Shown piece by piece: positions 50,210 through 59,706 of a stretch of DNA of 64,000 bases. Source of the stretch: Pseudomonas nicosulfuronedens (lineage in GTDB: Bacteria > Pseudomonadota > Gammaproteobacteria > Pseudomonadales > Pseudomonadaceae). The position numbers and the translations under genes were made by a program. Location of the stretch: assembly GCF_005877905.1 (NCBI RefSeq), contig NZ_SWDV01000010.1, forward strand, positions 1-64,000, in the 5' to 3' direction. Below the pieces are notes generated by a model. It saw only the letters and a list, made by a program, of their open reading frames with translations. It was not told the DNA's origin and did no database searches. The number at the start of each line of letters is the position of its first letter. Position 1 is the first letter of the stretch.

Positions 50210-52858
50210 ATGCACGATATCGACCCCGTCGAAACCCAGGAATGGCTGGACGCGCTGGAATCCGTACTGGAGAAAGAAGGCGAAGAGCGCGCCCACTACC
50301 TGATGACTCGCCTCGGCGAGCTGGCCAGTCGTACCGGCACGCAGCTGCCCTACGCCATCACCACGCCCTACCGCAACACTATTCCGGTAGGCCACGAGGC
50401 CCGCATGCCGGGCGATCTGTTCATGGAGCGACGCATCCGCTCACTGGTGCGCTGGAATGCGCTGGCCATGGTGATGCGCGCCAATCACAAGGACCCGTCG
50501 CTGGGCGGGCACATCTCCACCTTCGCCTCCTCGGCAACCCTCTATGACATCGGCTTCAACTACTTCTTCAACGGCCCCACCGAGGAACACGCCGGGGACC
50601 TGATCTACTTCCAGGGCCACGCCTCGCCCGGCATCTACGCCCGCGCCTACATCGAGGGGCTGCTCACGGATCAGCAGCTGGAGAACTTCCGCCAGGAGGT
50701 GGATGGCAAGGGCATCTCCTCCTACCCGCATCCACGGCTGATGCCGCACTTCTGGCAGTTCCCCACGGTGTCCATGGGCCTGGGGCCGATCCAGGCGATC
50801 TACCAGGCGCGCTTCATGAAGTACCTGGAAAGCCGTGGGTTCATCCCCGCCGGCAAGCAGAAGGTCTGGTGCTTCCTCGGCGATGGCGAGACCGATGAGC
50901 CCGAATCCCTCGGCGCCATCTCCCTGGCCGGGCGCGAGAAGCTCGACAACCTGATCTTCGTGGTCAACTGCAACCTGCAGCGCCTGGACGGTCCGGTGCG
51001 CGGCAACGGCAAGATCATCCAGGAGCTGGAAGGCGTGTTCCGCGGCGCCAACTGGAACGTCATCAAGGTGATCTGGGGGCGCTTCTGGGACCCGCTGTTC
51101 GCCAAGGACCACGCCGGCCTGCTGCAGGCGCGCATGGACGAAGCGGTGGACGGCGACTACCAGAACTACAAGGCCAAGGACGGCGCCTTCGTCCGCGAGC
51201 ACTTCTTCGGCGCGCGACCGGAGTTGCTGGAGATGGTCAAGGACCTCTCCGACGAAGAAATCTGGAAGCTCAACCGAGGCGGGCATGACCCGTACAAGGT
51301 CTATGCCGCCTACCACGAAGCGGTGAACCACAAGGGCCAGCCCAGCGTGGTGCTGGCCAAGACCATCAAGGGCTACGGCACCGGCACCGGCGAGGCGAAG
51401 AACATCGCCCACAACATCCACGAGATCGACGTCGAAAGCCTGCGCGCCTTCCGCGATCGCTTCGACATCCCGATCAAGGACGCGGACCTGCCCAAACTGC
51501 CCTTCTACCGCCCTGACGAAGGCAGCGCCGAGGCACGCTACCTGAAAGAGCGGCGCACCTCCCTGGGCGGCTTCATGCCCCATCGCCACGGCAACAGCCA
51601 GGCCATTCCCGCTCCGCCGCTGGAGACGCTGAAGGCCTTGCTGGACGGCTCGGGAGACCGCGAGATTTCCACCACCATGGCCTTCGTGCGGATCATCTCG
51701 CAACTGGTGAAGGACAAGGAACTGGGCCAGCGCATCGTGCCGATCATTCCCGACGAGGCCCGCACCTTCGGCATGGAGGGGATGTTCCGCCAGCTCGGCA
51801 TCTACTCCTCGGTGGGCCAGCTGTACGAGCCGGTCGACAAGGAACAGCTGATGTTCTATCGCGAGGACAAGAAGGGCCAGATCCTCGAGGAAGGCATCAC
51901 CGAGGCGGGCGCGATGTCCTCCTTCATCGCCGCCGGTACCGCCTACAGCAACTACCGCCAGCCGATGCTGCCGTTCTACATCTTTTATTCGATGTTCGGC
52001 TTCCAGCGCATCGGCGACCTCGCCTGGGCGGCCGGCGACAGCCTGACCCGCGGCTTCCTGCTCGGCGGCACCGCCGGGCGCACCACCCTCAACGGCGAAG
52101 GCCTGCAACACGAGGACGGCCAGAGCCATGTGCTGGCCTCGGTCATCCCCAATTGCCGCACCTACGACCCCACCTACTCTTATGAGCTGGCGGTGATCAT
52201 CCAGGAGGGTGTCCGGCAGATGATGCAGGAGCAGCAGGACGTCTTCTACTACATCACCGTGATGAACGAGAACTACCCGCACCCTGCTCTGCCCCAGGGT
52301 GTCGAAGCCGGCATCATCAAGGGCATGTACCTGCTCTTCGAGGACCGCCGCGCTGCCTCGCACCACGTACAGCTGCTCGGCTCGGGCACCATCCTGCGCG
52401 AAGTCGAGGCCGCGGCGAAGATCCTGCGCGAGGACTTCGGTATCGGCGCCGACGTCTGGTCGGTGCCCAGCTTCAACGAACTGCGCCGCGACGGCCTGGC
52501 GGTGGAGCGCTGGAACCGCCTGCATCCGGGGCAGAAACCCCGGCAAAGTTACGTCGAGGAATGCCTGTCCGGCCGCAAAGGGCCGGTGATCGCCTCGACC
52601 GACTACATGAAGGTCTATGCCGAGCAGATTCGCCAGTGGGTGCCGACCAAGGAATACAAGGTACTGGGCACCGATGGATTCGGCCGCAGCGATACCCGCG
52701 CCAAACTGCGCCACTTCTTCGAGGTGGACCATCAGTGGGTGGTGCTCGCCGCGCTGGAGGCTTTGGCCGATCGCGGTGACATCGAGCCGAAAGTGGTGGC
52801 CGAGGCCATCGCCCGGTTCGGCCTCGACCCGGAAAAACCCAACCCGCTGGACTGCTGA
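50210..52858 (+). CDS. aceE: Pyruvate dehydrogenase E1 component (homodimeric type)
   Basis: Decarboxylates pyruvate and transfers the acetyl group to the lipoyl arm of E2. At 882 residues it has the usual length of homodimeric AceE. The N-terminus (DIDPVETQEWLDALESVLEKEG) is the E2-binding segment. The thiamine-diphosphate site begins at GDGETDEPES near residue 224. Other family blocks are HFFGARPELLEMVKDLSDEEIWKLNRGGHD and TAGRTTLNGEGLQHEDGQSH. It is 11 bp upstream of aceF. In P. aeruginosa the flanking genes are different, so this could be a second or relocated copy. Confidence 0.96.
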   Translation: MHDIDPVETQEWLDALESVLEKEGEERAHYLMTRLGELASRTGTQLPYAITTPYRNTIPVGHEARMPGDLFMERRIRSLVRWNALAMVMRANHKDPSLGGHISTFASSATLYDIGFNYFFNGPTEEHAGDLIYFQGHASPGIYARAYIEGLLTDQQLENFRQEVDGKGISSYPHPRLMPHFWQFPTVSMGLGPIQAIYQARFMKYLESRGFIPAGKQKVWCFLGDGETDEPESLGAISLAGREKLDNLIFVVNCNLQRLDGPVRGNGKIIQELEGVFRGANWNVIKVIWGRFWDPLFAKDHAGLLQARMDEAVDGDYQNYKAKDGAFVREHFFGARPELLEMVKDLSDEEIWKLNRGGHDPYKVYAAYHEAVNHKGQPSVVLAKTIKGYGTGTGEAKNIAHNIHEIDVESLRAFRDRFDIPIKDADLPKLPFYRPDEGSAEARYLKERRTSLGGFMPHRHGNSQAIPAPPLETLKALLDGSGDREISTTMAFVRIISQLVKDKELGQRIVPIIPDEARTFGMEGMFRQLGIYSSVGQLYEPVDKEQLMFYREDKKGQILEEGITEAGAMSSFIAAGTAYSNYRQPMLPFYIFYSMFGFQRIGDLAWAAGDSLTRGFLLGGTAGRTTLNGEGLQHEDGQSHVLASVIPNCRTYDPTYSYELAVIIQEGVRQMMQEQQDVFYYITVMNENYPHPALPQGVEAGIIKGMYLLFEDRRAASHHVQLLGSGTILREVEAAAKILREDFGIGADVWSVPSFNELRRDGLAVERWNRLHPGQKPRQSYVEECLSGRKGPVIASTDYMKVYAEQIRQWVPTKEYKVLGTDGFGRSDTRAKLRHFFEVDHQWVVLAALEALADRGDIEPKVVAEAIARFGLDPEKPNPLDC

Positions 52859-52869
52859 GGAGAGGCACC

Positions 52870-54480
52870 GTGAGCGAAACCATTCGCGTACCCGACATCG
52901 GCAACGGCCAGGGAGAAGTCATCGAACTGATGGTGCAGGTCGGCGACCGCATCGAAGCCGAGCAGAGCCTGCTGACGCTGGAGTCCGACAAGGCCAGCAT
53001 GGAAATACCTGCGCCCAGGGCCGGCGTGGTGAAGGCTATCAAGGTGAAGGTCGGCGACACCCTCAAGGAGGGTGATGACATCCTCGAACTGGAGGCCGAA
53101 GGCGGCGCCGAGCAAACCAAGACTGAGGCAAAGGCCGAGTCGCCTGCCAAGACCGCCGCAGCAGAACCCGCACCGGTCGCTGCGCCTGCGCCACAACCTG
53201 CACCGCCAAGCAGTGGCGGAGTGGAAACCATCAAGGTGCCGGACATTGGCAACGGCCAGGGTGAGATCATCGAGCTGATGGTCAAGGTGGGCGACCGCAT
53301 CGAAGCCGACCAGAGCCTGCTGACGCTCGAGTCCGACAAGGCCAGCATGGAGATTCCCGCGCCCAAGGCCGGCGTGGTGAAGGCCATCAAGGTGAAGATC
53401 GGCGACACGCTCAAGGAAGGCGATGACATCCTCGAGCTGGAGGTCGTCGGTGGTGCTGCTGCGCCGCAGGCCACGGCCGAGAAACCCGCAGCCGCCCCGG
53501 TGGCGCAAGCCGAACCTGCCAGGGGCTCGGAAGCCACGCCCGTGGGCGCGCCCAGCCGCGACGGCACCCGGGTGCACGCCGGGCCCGCCGTGCGCATGGT
53601 TGCCCGCGAGTTCGGCGTCGACCTGGCGCAGGTCACCGGCACCGGGCCCAAGGGCCGCATCCTCAAGGAGGACGTGCAGCTGTTCGTGAAGGAGCAGTTG
53701 CAACGCGGCAAGTCCAGCGCGGCAACAGGCGCCAGCGGAGGCACGGGCATTCCGCCGATTCCGGAAGTCGACTTCAGCAAGTTCGGCCAAGTGGAAGAAG
53801 TGGCGATGACCCGCCTTATGCAAGTCGGCGCTGCCAACCTGCATCGCAGCTGGCTGAACGTGCCTCACGTGACCCAGTTCGAGTCCGCCGACATCACCGA
53901 GGTGGAAGCCTTCCGCGTGGCGCAGAAGGCGGTGGCGGAGAAAGCCGGGACCAAGCTGACCATCCTGCCGATTCTGCTCAAGGCCTGTGCCCACCTGCTG
54001 CGCGAACTGCCCGACTTCAACAGCTCACTGGCCTCCAGTGGCAAGGCGCTGATCCGCAAGCAATACGTGCACATCGGCTTCGCCGTGGATACACCGGACG
54101 GTCTGCTGGTACCGGTGATCCGCGACGTGGACAAGAAAGGCCTGCTGCAACTTGCCGCCGAAGCCGCTGAGTTGGCGGAGAAAGCCCGCGCCAAGAAGCT
54201 CAGCGCCGACGCCATGCAGGGCGCCTGTTTCACCATCTCCAGCCTGGGGCATATCGGCGGCACCGGCTTCACCCCCATCGTCAACGCACCGGAGGTGGCC
54301 ATCCTGGGCGTGAGCAAGGCAGCGATTCAGCCAGTGTGGGATGGCAAGGCGTTCCAGCCGAGGTTGATGCTGCCGCTGTCACTGTCCTACGACCATCGCG
54401 TAATCAACGGCGCGGCGGCGGCTCGCTTTACCAAAAGGCTGGGTGAAGTACTGGGGGAGATTCGAAGTCTTTTGCTGTAG
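52870..54480 (+). CDS. aceF: Dihydrolipoamide acetyltransferase, E2 of pyruvate dehydrogenase
   Basis: E2 core of 536 residues. Two lipoyl domains lie at about 2-75 and 119-192, each with the lipoylated Lys in ESDKASMEIPAP and joined by Ala/Pro-rich linkers. A peripheral subunit-binding domain spans about 236-270 (VRMVAREFGVDLAQVTGTGPKGRILKEDV). The catalytic domain (about 300-536) ends with YDHRVINGAAAARF. The HxxxDG motif has Asn for Asp, as in Azotobacter/Pseudomonas E2p. GTG start at 52870 after GAGGAGAGG. No E3 (lpd) gene follows; a terminator comes directly after. Confidence 0.96.
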   Translation: MSETIRVPDIGNGQGEVIELMVQVGDRIEAEQSLLTLESDKASMEIPAPRAGVVKAIKVKVGDTLKEGDDILELEAEGGAEQTKTEAKAESPAKTAAAEPAPVAAPAPQPAPPSSGGVETIKVPDIGNGQGEIIELMVKVGDRIEADQSLLTLESDKASMEIPAPKAGVVKAIKVKIGDTLKEGDDILELEVVGGAAAPQATAEKPAAAPVAQAEPARGSEATPVGAPSRDGTRVHAGPAVRMVAREFGVDLAQVTGTGPKGRILKEDVQLFVKEQLQRGKSSAATGASGGTGIPPIPEVDFSKFGQVEEVAMTRLMQVGAANLHRSWLNVPHVTQFESADITEVEAFRVAQKAVAEKAGTKLTILPILLKACAHLLRELPDFNSSLASSGKALIRKQYVHIGFAVDTPDGLLVPVIRDVDKKGLLQLAAEAAELAEKARAKKLSADAMQGACFTISSLGHIGGTGFTPIVNAPEVAILGVSKAAIQPVWDGKAFQPRLMLPLSLSYDHRVINGAAAARFTKRLGEVLGEIRSLLL

Positions 54481-54503
54481 TTGCTTTTCTGGAAACCACT
54501 ATA

Positions 54504-54542
54504 TTGCCCGGCACGCCTCATGTTGCCGGGCAATTTATTTTC
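54504..54542 (+). terminator. Rho-independent terminator after aceF
   Basis: TTGCCCGGCA (54504-54513) and TGCCGGGCAA (54524-54533) form a perfect 10-bp stem with a 10-nt loop, followed by TTTATTTT. It lies 23 bp after the aceF stop. Confidence 0.9.
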
Positions 54543-54855
54543 AGAAACCGTGATGACTATTGAATAACAACTGAACCAGCCGACAACAACAAGCCCCATC
54601 ATTCCATTACTAAACAATAGGCATAAATCCCAAGCTCATCTTTCATTCAGCCGACGCCATTCACACTTCTCGCCCTACGGGAAAATACCTACTTACCCAG
54701 TCATAAAGTCGCAATTGCCCTCAAACTCACTGCCCCAAAAAATCCTGCAGCCCACCATTTGAAAATTCCTTTTAAATCAATGATTAGCAAATGGATACCC
54801 ATGGGAATCCTGCCGAAACGCATTTCGGCAGACATCTGCTGACAGGATCTTAAAA
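54543..54855. other. AT-rich intergenic leader of the autotransporter gene
   Basis: About 310 bp clearly richer in A+T than the surrounding genes, with no open frame of note. It probably holds the autotransporter promoter. The last 65 bp contain an imperfect palindrome (54793-54810, around CCCATGGG) immediately followed by a perfect hairpin (54811-54830). Confidence 0.55.
54811..54830 (+). promoter_or_regulatory. Perfect hairpin in the 5' leader of the autotransporter
   Basis: TGCCGAAA (54811-54818), loop CGCA, TTTCGGCA (54823-54830), ending 25 bp before the ATG. It directly follows an 18-bp near-palindrome. With no T run after it, it is more likely an operator or a translation-control hairpin than a terminator. 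Confidence 0.5.
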
Positions 54856-57800
54856 ATGCATCAATCAAAAGCATTCAGCCGTAACAAAATATCGCTGGCC
54901 ATATCGTTCGCGGTCGCCAGCACCTCTCTGTATGCCCAGGACATTCGCACTTCCTATAACCAGCAAGGAACCGCCGTATTCGAAACCCACTTCTTCGATA
55001 TCGGTGACGGTCCCTACATGGGAGATCCGAAGGCGCCGGAATATTCGACGTGGAACCTGGATAGCGAACAGAAGAACAAGATTCAGAAGGCGATCGACTA
55101 CTGGGCGACCGTCATCCAGCCGAACCCCGGAACCAGCCCCGCCATTGTGAACGTGGGTACCTATAAGGGTGATAATGCTGGAGGCATCAGCGACACCATC
55201 GAATTGCCTGATAAAACCGCCACCACTGTACTACAGGCTTTCCTGACCGGGCAGGGAAGCTTGATCGACTCACTCACCTTCGGATCCCACGCGCAGTTCC
55301 AGATGGGTAGTGGACTCACCTACGACACCTTGCCCTACTCTCCAACTCAACAACCCCTGGGTTCCAAAGGATTTGATATCAATGCCACGGCCCTGCACGA
55401 GCTGGCCCACGGGCTTGGCATCAACACCAATGTCACGAACAAGAAAGGCGATAACAGCGATACACCCTATTTCAACGAAGCCCTCATTGGCTGGGAACAG
55501 CACCTTCGCGACGACAACGGCAATCCGGCGCACCCGAACCAGGTTGTGCTCTGCACCGGCTGCAATAACGACTATGACCCAGACGGATTCGATTTGCGCA
55601 AGGATCAGGGCTACTTCACCGGCGACAATGTGACGGAAGTACTGGACGGGGCCATGCCGGGCGTTCCTGTGAAAATCCTGGGCGTGGAAGGCGACGTAGA
55701 TGACAACTACATGTCTCACAGCGAGTTGAAGAACAGCCTGATGAGCCACCAGAACTACCGCAACTACACCACCTTCATGGAGGCCGAACTGGCAGCGCTG
55801 CAGGACATGGGCTACCAGATCGATCGGCGCAACTTCTTCGGCTATTCGGTCTACGGCAACGGCCAGATGCTGTACAACCAGAACGGCTATTTCAAGCGCA
55901 ACGAGACTGGCACCGCGTACCTCACGGGCGCCTACAACGAAACGCCCCTCGGCATCGGCCTGCATGTCTACGGCAGCGACAACCTGATCTACCAGCAGGC
56001 CGACCTGCTCACCCGTGGAGCAGGCGCCGTCGGTGTCCGCATCGATGGCCAGGGCAACGCCCTGATAGTCGAACCCGGCACGCGAATCCACGCGGACGGC
56101 CTGAACGGTCAGGGTATCCTGTTCGCCTATGGCAAGGACCACACCCTCGTACTGCGTGGCGATGTGCAGGCCATGGGAGAAAACGGCGTTGGCGCCAGGT
56201 TCAGCTTCGGTCAGAACATGCTGGGCAGCCTCGGGGCCAGTAGTGAATATCGAGGCTCCTACTTCCAGTTCCAGAACAATAAGGTGCTGGACAACCCCTT
56301 GCCGGAACTCATGGGCGCCCTGGTCGATGACGTCGATATCAGCGGGCGGTTGGCGGGTACTGACGCAGCGATCCGAATCGATGACTCCGCACTGGTCAAC
56401 CAGATCAATATCCTGGCAGGAGCCCAGCTGGAAGGCGGCATCTATTCGGACTACAACCGCTGGGGAGGCGTCGAGCAGCGCTTCACGCAGCTGAATTTCG
56501 GCTTGCTGAACGATGGCCAGGGCCGCGCCCTGGATCAGACAGACCCGAACTTCCGCATGACCTACGACGGCGATATCCAGGGCATCCGAAGCCTGGTGCT
56601 GAACCTGCGGGGCGGCGAAACCAGCCTCAACAGCCAGAACAACCAGCTCTACGCGGTGAACGTCGAAGAAGGCGCCACCCTGCGTGGCAACGGACTGTTC
56701 CAGCTCAACCCCAATGGCGAATTCGTCAACCGCGGTACCGTCGCGCCAGGCAACTCGCTGGGTAGCATCACCGTCGACGGCGACTATCGCCAGACCGATA
56801 CCGGCCAGTTGCTGGTGGAGGTGAACGACAAGCGCCAACACGACAGCCTGCTGGTCACCGGTAACGCCGATCTCGCCGGCCGCCTGACCGTGGCGCCCGT
56901 ACGCGGCTGGTACTCGCCGCAGTGGACGGTCAGCTCCAGCCAGCTGCTCCAGAGCACCAGCACCACCGGCAGCTTCGACGCGGTAGAAAGCCTGCCGGTT
57001 TCGCCGACCCTGTCCCTGCTGGCGACCCCGAAGGCCGACGGCAGCTACCTGCTGAACTTCGAGCGCAGCAGCGATGCCTACGCCCAGTACGCCCTGAGCC
57101 AGAACGGCCGCGAAGTGGGCGAAGCCCTGAGCGAAACCGCCTCCGAGGTCAAAGCCGGCGACACCGACCGCCAGAAGCTCTATACCGCCCTGGACTTCTC
57201 CGCAGCGGACGGCAGCACCATCGGTCGCGCCCTCGAACAGCTCTCGCCCTCGGCCTACAGCGCCATGCTGGCCAGCTCGTTGCAGCGCGAGCAGCAGGTC
57301 GCCGACGCCATCAGCGCCCGCGAGCCCGGCAAGCTGCGCGACGATGAGTGGCAAGCCTTCATCCAGCCCTTCGGCGGCAACACCCGGCAGAACAGCGACA
57401 GCCACACCGTCGGGTTCAACAGCGACAGTTCCGGTGTGATCTTCGGCGCCGAGACCGCCGCCACCAGCGACGGCAACCTGATCGTCGGCCTGCACGGTGC
57501 GGCCAGCAAGCAGAAGGTCAACCTGAAGGACCCGCTGCACGGCGACGGCAATACCACGGCCCTGGAACTGGGTGTGCACGCCCGCTATGCAGCAGATCCG
57601 ATGGCCGGCAGCTACATGCTCGGCAGCGCCCGTATCGGCTACGAAACCGGTGAACTCAAGCGCAAGCTCGACTTCGCCGACTACTCCGCCGAGAACAAGG
57701 CTGACTGGACCGGCAAGAGCGCGTCCCTGGTCGGTGGTGGCGGCTACCGCTTCAAGCTGAACGAAAACGTCAGCCTGGGCCCGATCGCCACCCTCACCTA

Positions 57801-58203
57801 CACCAACCTGTGGCGCGACGGCACCCACGAGAAAGGCGCCGATGGCTCCACCCTGAAGCTGAAGTCCCAGCAGTTCGATTCACTGCGTTCCAGCATCGGC
57901 CTGAACAGCGCCATGAAGTTCCCGCTCGACGGTGGCAAGGCCATCAAGGCGGAGGGCCAGATCACCTGGAACCACGAGCTGCTCGACACCGACCTGATCC
58001 AGGACGCGACGTTCGCCAACTACCAGGGCGTGAAGTTCAAGAGCAAGAACACCGTCATGGACCGCGACTCCATGGGCCTGCGTGGCAGCGTGCGTTACCA
58101 GCTCAGCGAAAACGTGGACATTGGCGCAGGGGTAGCAAGCGACCTGTTCCGCACCGGCTACAACTCGGTGTCGGGCAACCTGTCGCTGGACTGGCGTTTC
58201 TGA
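54856..58203 (+). CDS. Type Va autotransporter with an N-terminal HExxH metalloprotease-like passenger
   Basis: Exported protein of 1115 residues. Signal peptide about 1-27 (ISLAISFAVASTSLYAQ). Residues about 30-325 look like a zincin protease. HELAHGLG has His181-Glu182-x-x-His185-x-x-Gly188, though the third metzincin His is replaced by Ile-Asn. The YMSHSELKNSLMSH region near 290 could supply another ligand and the Met-turn. Residues about 330-760 form a glycine-rich beta-helix stalk, ending in the conserved NRGTVAPGNSLGSITVDGDY block. The C-terminal ~270 residues are the autotransporter beta-barrel, ending in Phe (LSLDWRF). Likely a surface or secreted protease; substrate unknown. GC is lower at the N-terminus. 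Confidence 0.9.
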   Translation: MHQSKAFSRNKISLAISFAVASTSLYAQDIRTSYNQQGTAVFETHFFDIGDGPYMGDPKAPEYSTWNLDSEQKNKIQKAIDYWATVIQPNPGTSPAIVNVGTYKGDNAGGISDTIELPDKTATTVLQAFLTGQGSLIDSLTFGSHAQFQMGSGLTYDTLPYSPTQQPLGSKGFDINATALHELAHGLGINTNVTNKKGDNSDTPYFNEALIGWEQHLRDDNGNPAHPNQVVLCTGCNNDYDPDGFDLRKDQGYFTGDNVTEVLDGAMPGVPVKILGVEGDVDDNYMSHSELKNSLMSHQNYRNYTTFMEAELAALQDMGYQIDRRNFFGYSVYGNGQMLYNQNGYFKRNETGTAYLTGAYNETPLGIGLHVYGSDNLIYQQADLLTRGAGAVGVRIDGQGNALIVEPGTRIHADGLNGQGILFAYGKDHTLVLRGDVQAMGENGVGARFSFGQNMLGSLGASSEYRGSYFQFQNNKVLDNPLPELMGALVDDVDISGRLAGTDAAIRIDDSALVNQINILAGAQLEGGIYSDYNRWGGVEQRFTQLNFGLLNDGQGRALDQTDPNFRMTYDGDIQGIRSLVLNLRGGETSLNSQNNQLYAVNVEEGATLRGNGLFQLNPNGEFVNRGTVAPGNSLGSITVDGDYRQTDTGQLLVEVNDKRQHDSLLVTGNADLAGRLTVAPVRGWYSPQWTVSSSQLLQSTSTTGSFDAVESLPVSPTLSLLATPKADGSYLLNFERSSDAYAQYALSQNGREVGEALSETASEVKAGDTDRQKLYTALDFSAADGSTIGRALEQLSPSAYSAMLASSLQREQQVADAISAREPGKLRDDEWQAFIQPFGGNTRQNSDSHTVGFNSDSSGVIFGAETAATSDGNLIVGLHGAASKQKVNLKDPLHGDGNTTALELGVHARYAADPMAGSYMLGSARIGYETGELKRKLDFADYSAENKADWTGKSASLVGGGGYRFKLNENVSLGPIATLTYTNLWRDGTHEKGADGSTLKLKSQQFDSLRSSIGLNSAMKFPLDGGKAIKAEGQITWNHELLDTDLIQDATFANYQGVKFKSKNTVMDRDSMGLRGSVRYQLSENVDIGAGVASDLFRTGYNSVSGNLSLDWRF

Positions 58204-58251
58204 TCCATCCTCCCCGCGCCTGGCGTGGGGAATCCCCATTCATCCGTATTA

Positions 58252-58275
58252 GCCGCCCCATGGGGCGGCTTCTTT
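58252..58275 (+). terminator. Terminator of the autotransporter gene
   Basis: GCCGCCCC (58252-58259) and GGGGCGGC (58262-58269) followed by TTCTTT. It ends at the stop of the convergent MBL gene. A second, nearly perfect stem (TCCCCGCGCC / GGCGTGGGGA) lies just before it at about 58211-58231. Confidence 0.75.
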
Positions 58276-59137
58276 ACATCTGGTCCAGCGGTATCCGCAG
58301 ATAGCGCACGCCGTTCTCCTCTACCGCAGGCAATACACCACCGCGCATGTTGACCTGAATCGACGGCCAGATGAGGGCAGGAGCCTGGAGGGTCGCATCG
58401 CGCTTGTTACGCATGAGGACGAAGGCATCCTCCGCCACCCCTTCATGCACATGCACGTTGGCCTTTCGCTCCTGCGCCACGCTGGTCTCGTGCTGATGCT
58501 CCTCGCGGTCCGCCGTCAGGTAGTCATGGCAGAGGAACAGACGCGTCGTCTCTGGTAGTGCGAACAGGCGCTGGATGGAGCGGTACAGCTGTCGCGCATC
58601 GCCGCCAGGAAAGTCACAACGGGCGGTGCCGTAGTCGGGCATGAACAGGGTGTCCCCGACAAAGGCGGCGTCGCCGACGAGGTAGGTCATGCAGGCCGGC
58701 GTATGGCCGGGTGTGTGCAGCGCCTCGACCTGCAGTTCGCCGATGCTGAAGTGCTCGCCGTCAGAGAACAGGTGGTCGAACTGGCTACCGTCGCAGGGAA
58801 AGCCCTCCCCCAGGTTGAGTATCCCGGCAAAAGTGCGCTGCACCTGGGCAATGCTCGAACCAATGGCCAGGCGCCCGCCCAGCTCGGTCTTGAGCCAGGC
58901 AGAAGCAGACAGGTGGTCGGCGTGCAGGTGCGTCTCCAACAGCCACTCCACCGTCAGACCCTGTTCGCGCACATAGTCGACGATGCGCCGAGCGCTCTCG
59001 TGGCCGATACGGCCGGCAGCGGCATCGTAGTCCAGCACGGGGTCGACAATGGCGCAGCGCCGACTCACCGGATCGGCAACCACGTAGCTATAGGTGAACG
59101 TAGCGGTATCGAAGAAGTGCTGGATGCGGGCGGTCAT
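58274..59137 (-). CDS. Metallo-beta-lactamase-fold hydrolase (persulfide dioxygenase/ETHE1-like group)
   Basis: A 287-residue MBL-fold enzyme with the metal-binding motif His70-x-His72-x-Asp74-His75 (THLHADHLSA). A further His is in HTPGHTPACM (about 139), an Asp in VGDTLFMPDYG and a His in LFLCHDY. The insertion DYGTARCDFPGGDARQLYRSI is characteristic of the ETHE1/BlH-like branch that handles persulfides and related sulfur compounds. Its ATG overlaps the TGA of the GNAT gene upstream (ATGA at 59134-59137), so the pair forms an operon. Confidence 0.9.
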   Translation of the reverse strand: MTARIQHFFDTATFTYSYVVADPVSRRCAIVDPVLDYDAAAGRIGHESARRIVDYVREQGLTVEWLLETHLHADHLSASAWLKTELGGRLAIGSSIAQVQRTFAGILNLGEGFPCDGSQFDHLFSDGEHFSIGELQVEALHTPGHTPACMTYLVGDAAFVGDTLFMPDYGTARCDFPGGDARQLYRSIQRLFALPETTRLFLCHDYLTADREEHQHETSVAQERKANVHVHEGVAEDAFVLMRNKRDATLQAPALIWPSIQVNMRGGVLPAVEENGVRYLRIPLDQM

Positions 59138-59613
59138 GCCAGGTTCCTTTCTGTCTGCACCGGGGTACCGAGGGTTTTCTCGTAGCGCCAGGCGTCGCTG
59201 CCGTCTTCGTAGAAGCCAGGGCTGCGGGCGAAGCGCAGGTAGCCGCTGCGCTCATAGAGACCGATGGCGCTGGCGTTGTCCAGGCGCACTTCCAGACGCA
59301 GCCGTTGGCAACCGCGCTCACGCGCCCACTGCTCGCAGCGCTCCAGTAGAGCGCCGCCCAGGCCCTGCCCTCGCCCCTGCCGGGAAACCGCCAGGGAGTA
59401 TAGGCGGGCAATGTCGGAGCCCCTGCGCAGCAGCATCAACGCATAACCCAGCAGCTCGTCCTCACGCTGTGCCACCAACAGGATGGCGCTGGCTGCGCCA
59501 ATTAGTCGGCGAAAGCTGCGGGCACTGATGCGGTCCTGGTCGAAACACTCCTCCTCCAGCCTCGACAACCTTGGTAAATCGTCCGACGCGGCAAGGCGGT
59601 ATAACAGCGGCAT
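59134..59613 (-). CDS. GNAT acetyltransferase (RimI-like)
   Basis: A 159-residue N-acetyltransferase. The acetyl-CoA signature is SRQGRGQGLGGALLERCEQWA (R/Q-x-x-G-x-G), followed by LRLEVRLDNASAIGLYERSGY, the RimI-type motif. It lies upstream of the MBL gene in a coupled pair and divergent from the RimK-type ligase across 93 bp. In other genomes, RimK-like ligases with this N-terminal domain are often next to a GNAT joined to a C39-type peptidase. Here only the GNAT part is present. Confidence 0.88.
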   Translation of the reverse strand: MPLLYRLAASDDLPRLSRLEEECFDQDRISARSFRRLIGAASAILLVAQREDELLGYALMLLRRGSDIARLYSLAVSRQGRGQGLGGALLERCEQWARERGCQRLRLEVRLDNASAIGLYERSGYLRFARSPGFYEDGSDAWRYEKTLGTPVQTERNLA

Positions 59614-59706
59614 GGGTTCTCCGTAAAACTATCGTAATGAACCGGGACATTTCCTGAAGTTACTGCTTAATAGACACACGGCAACTTTCAGACAGGTCCG
59701 TGAACA

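Noticed and set aside
50441-52732. 763-codon minus-strand open frame opposite aceE
   Set aside because: Composition-driven shadow frame in high-GC DNA. The plus strand encodes a textbook AceE, and the minus frame shows no domain or ribosome binding site.
55270-57828. 852-codon minus-strand open frame opposite the autotransporter
   Set aside because: Shadow of the real plus-strand gene, with low-complexity Ala/Val/Gly/Asp translation and no recognisable fold.
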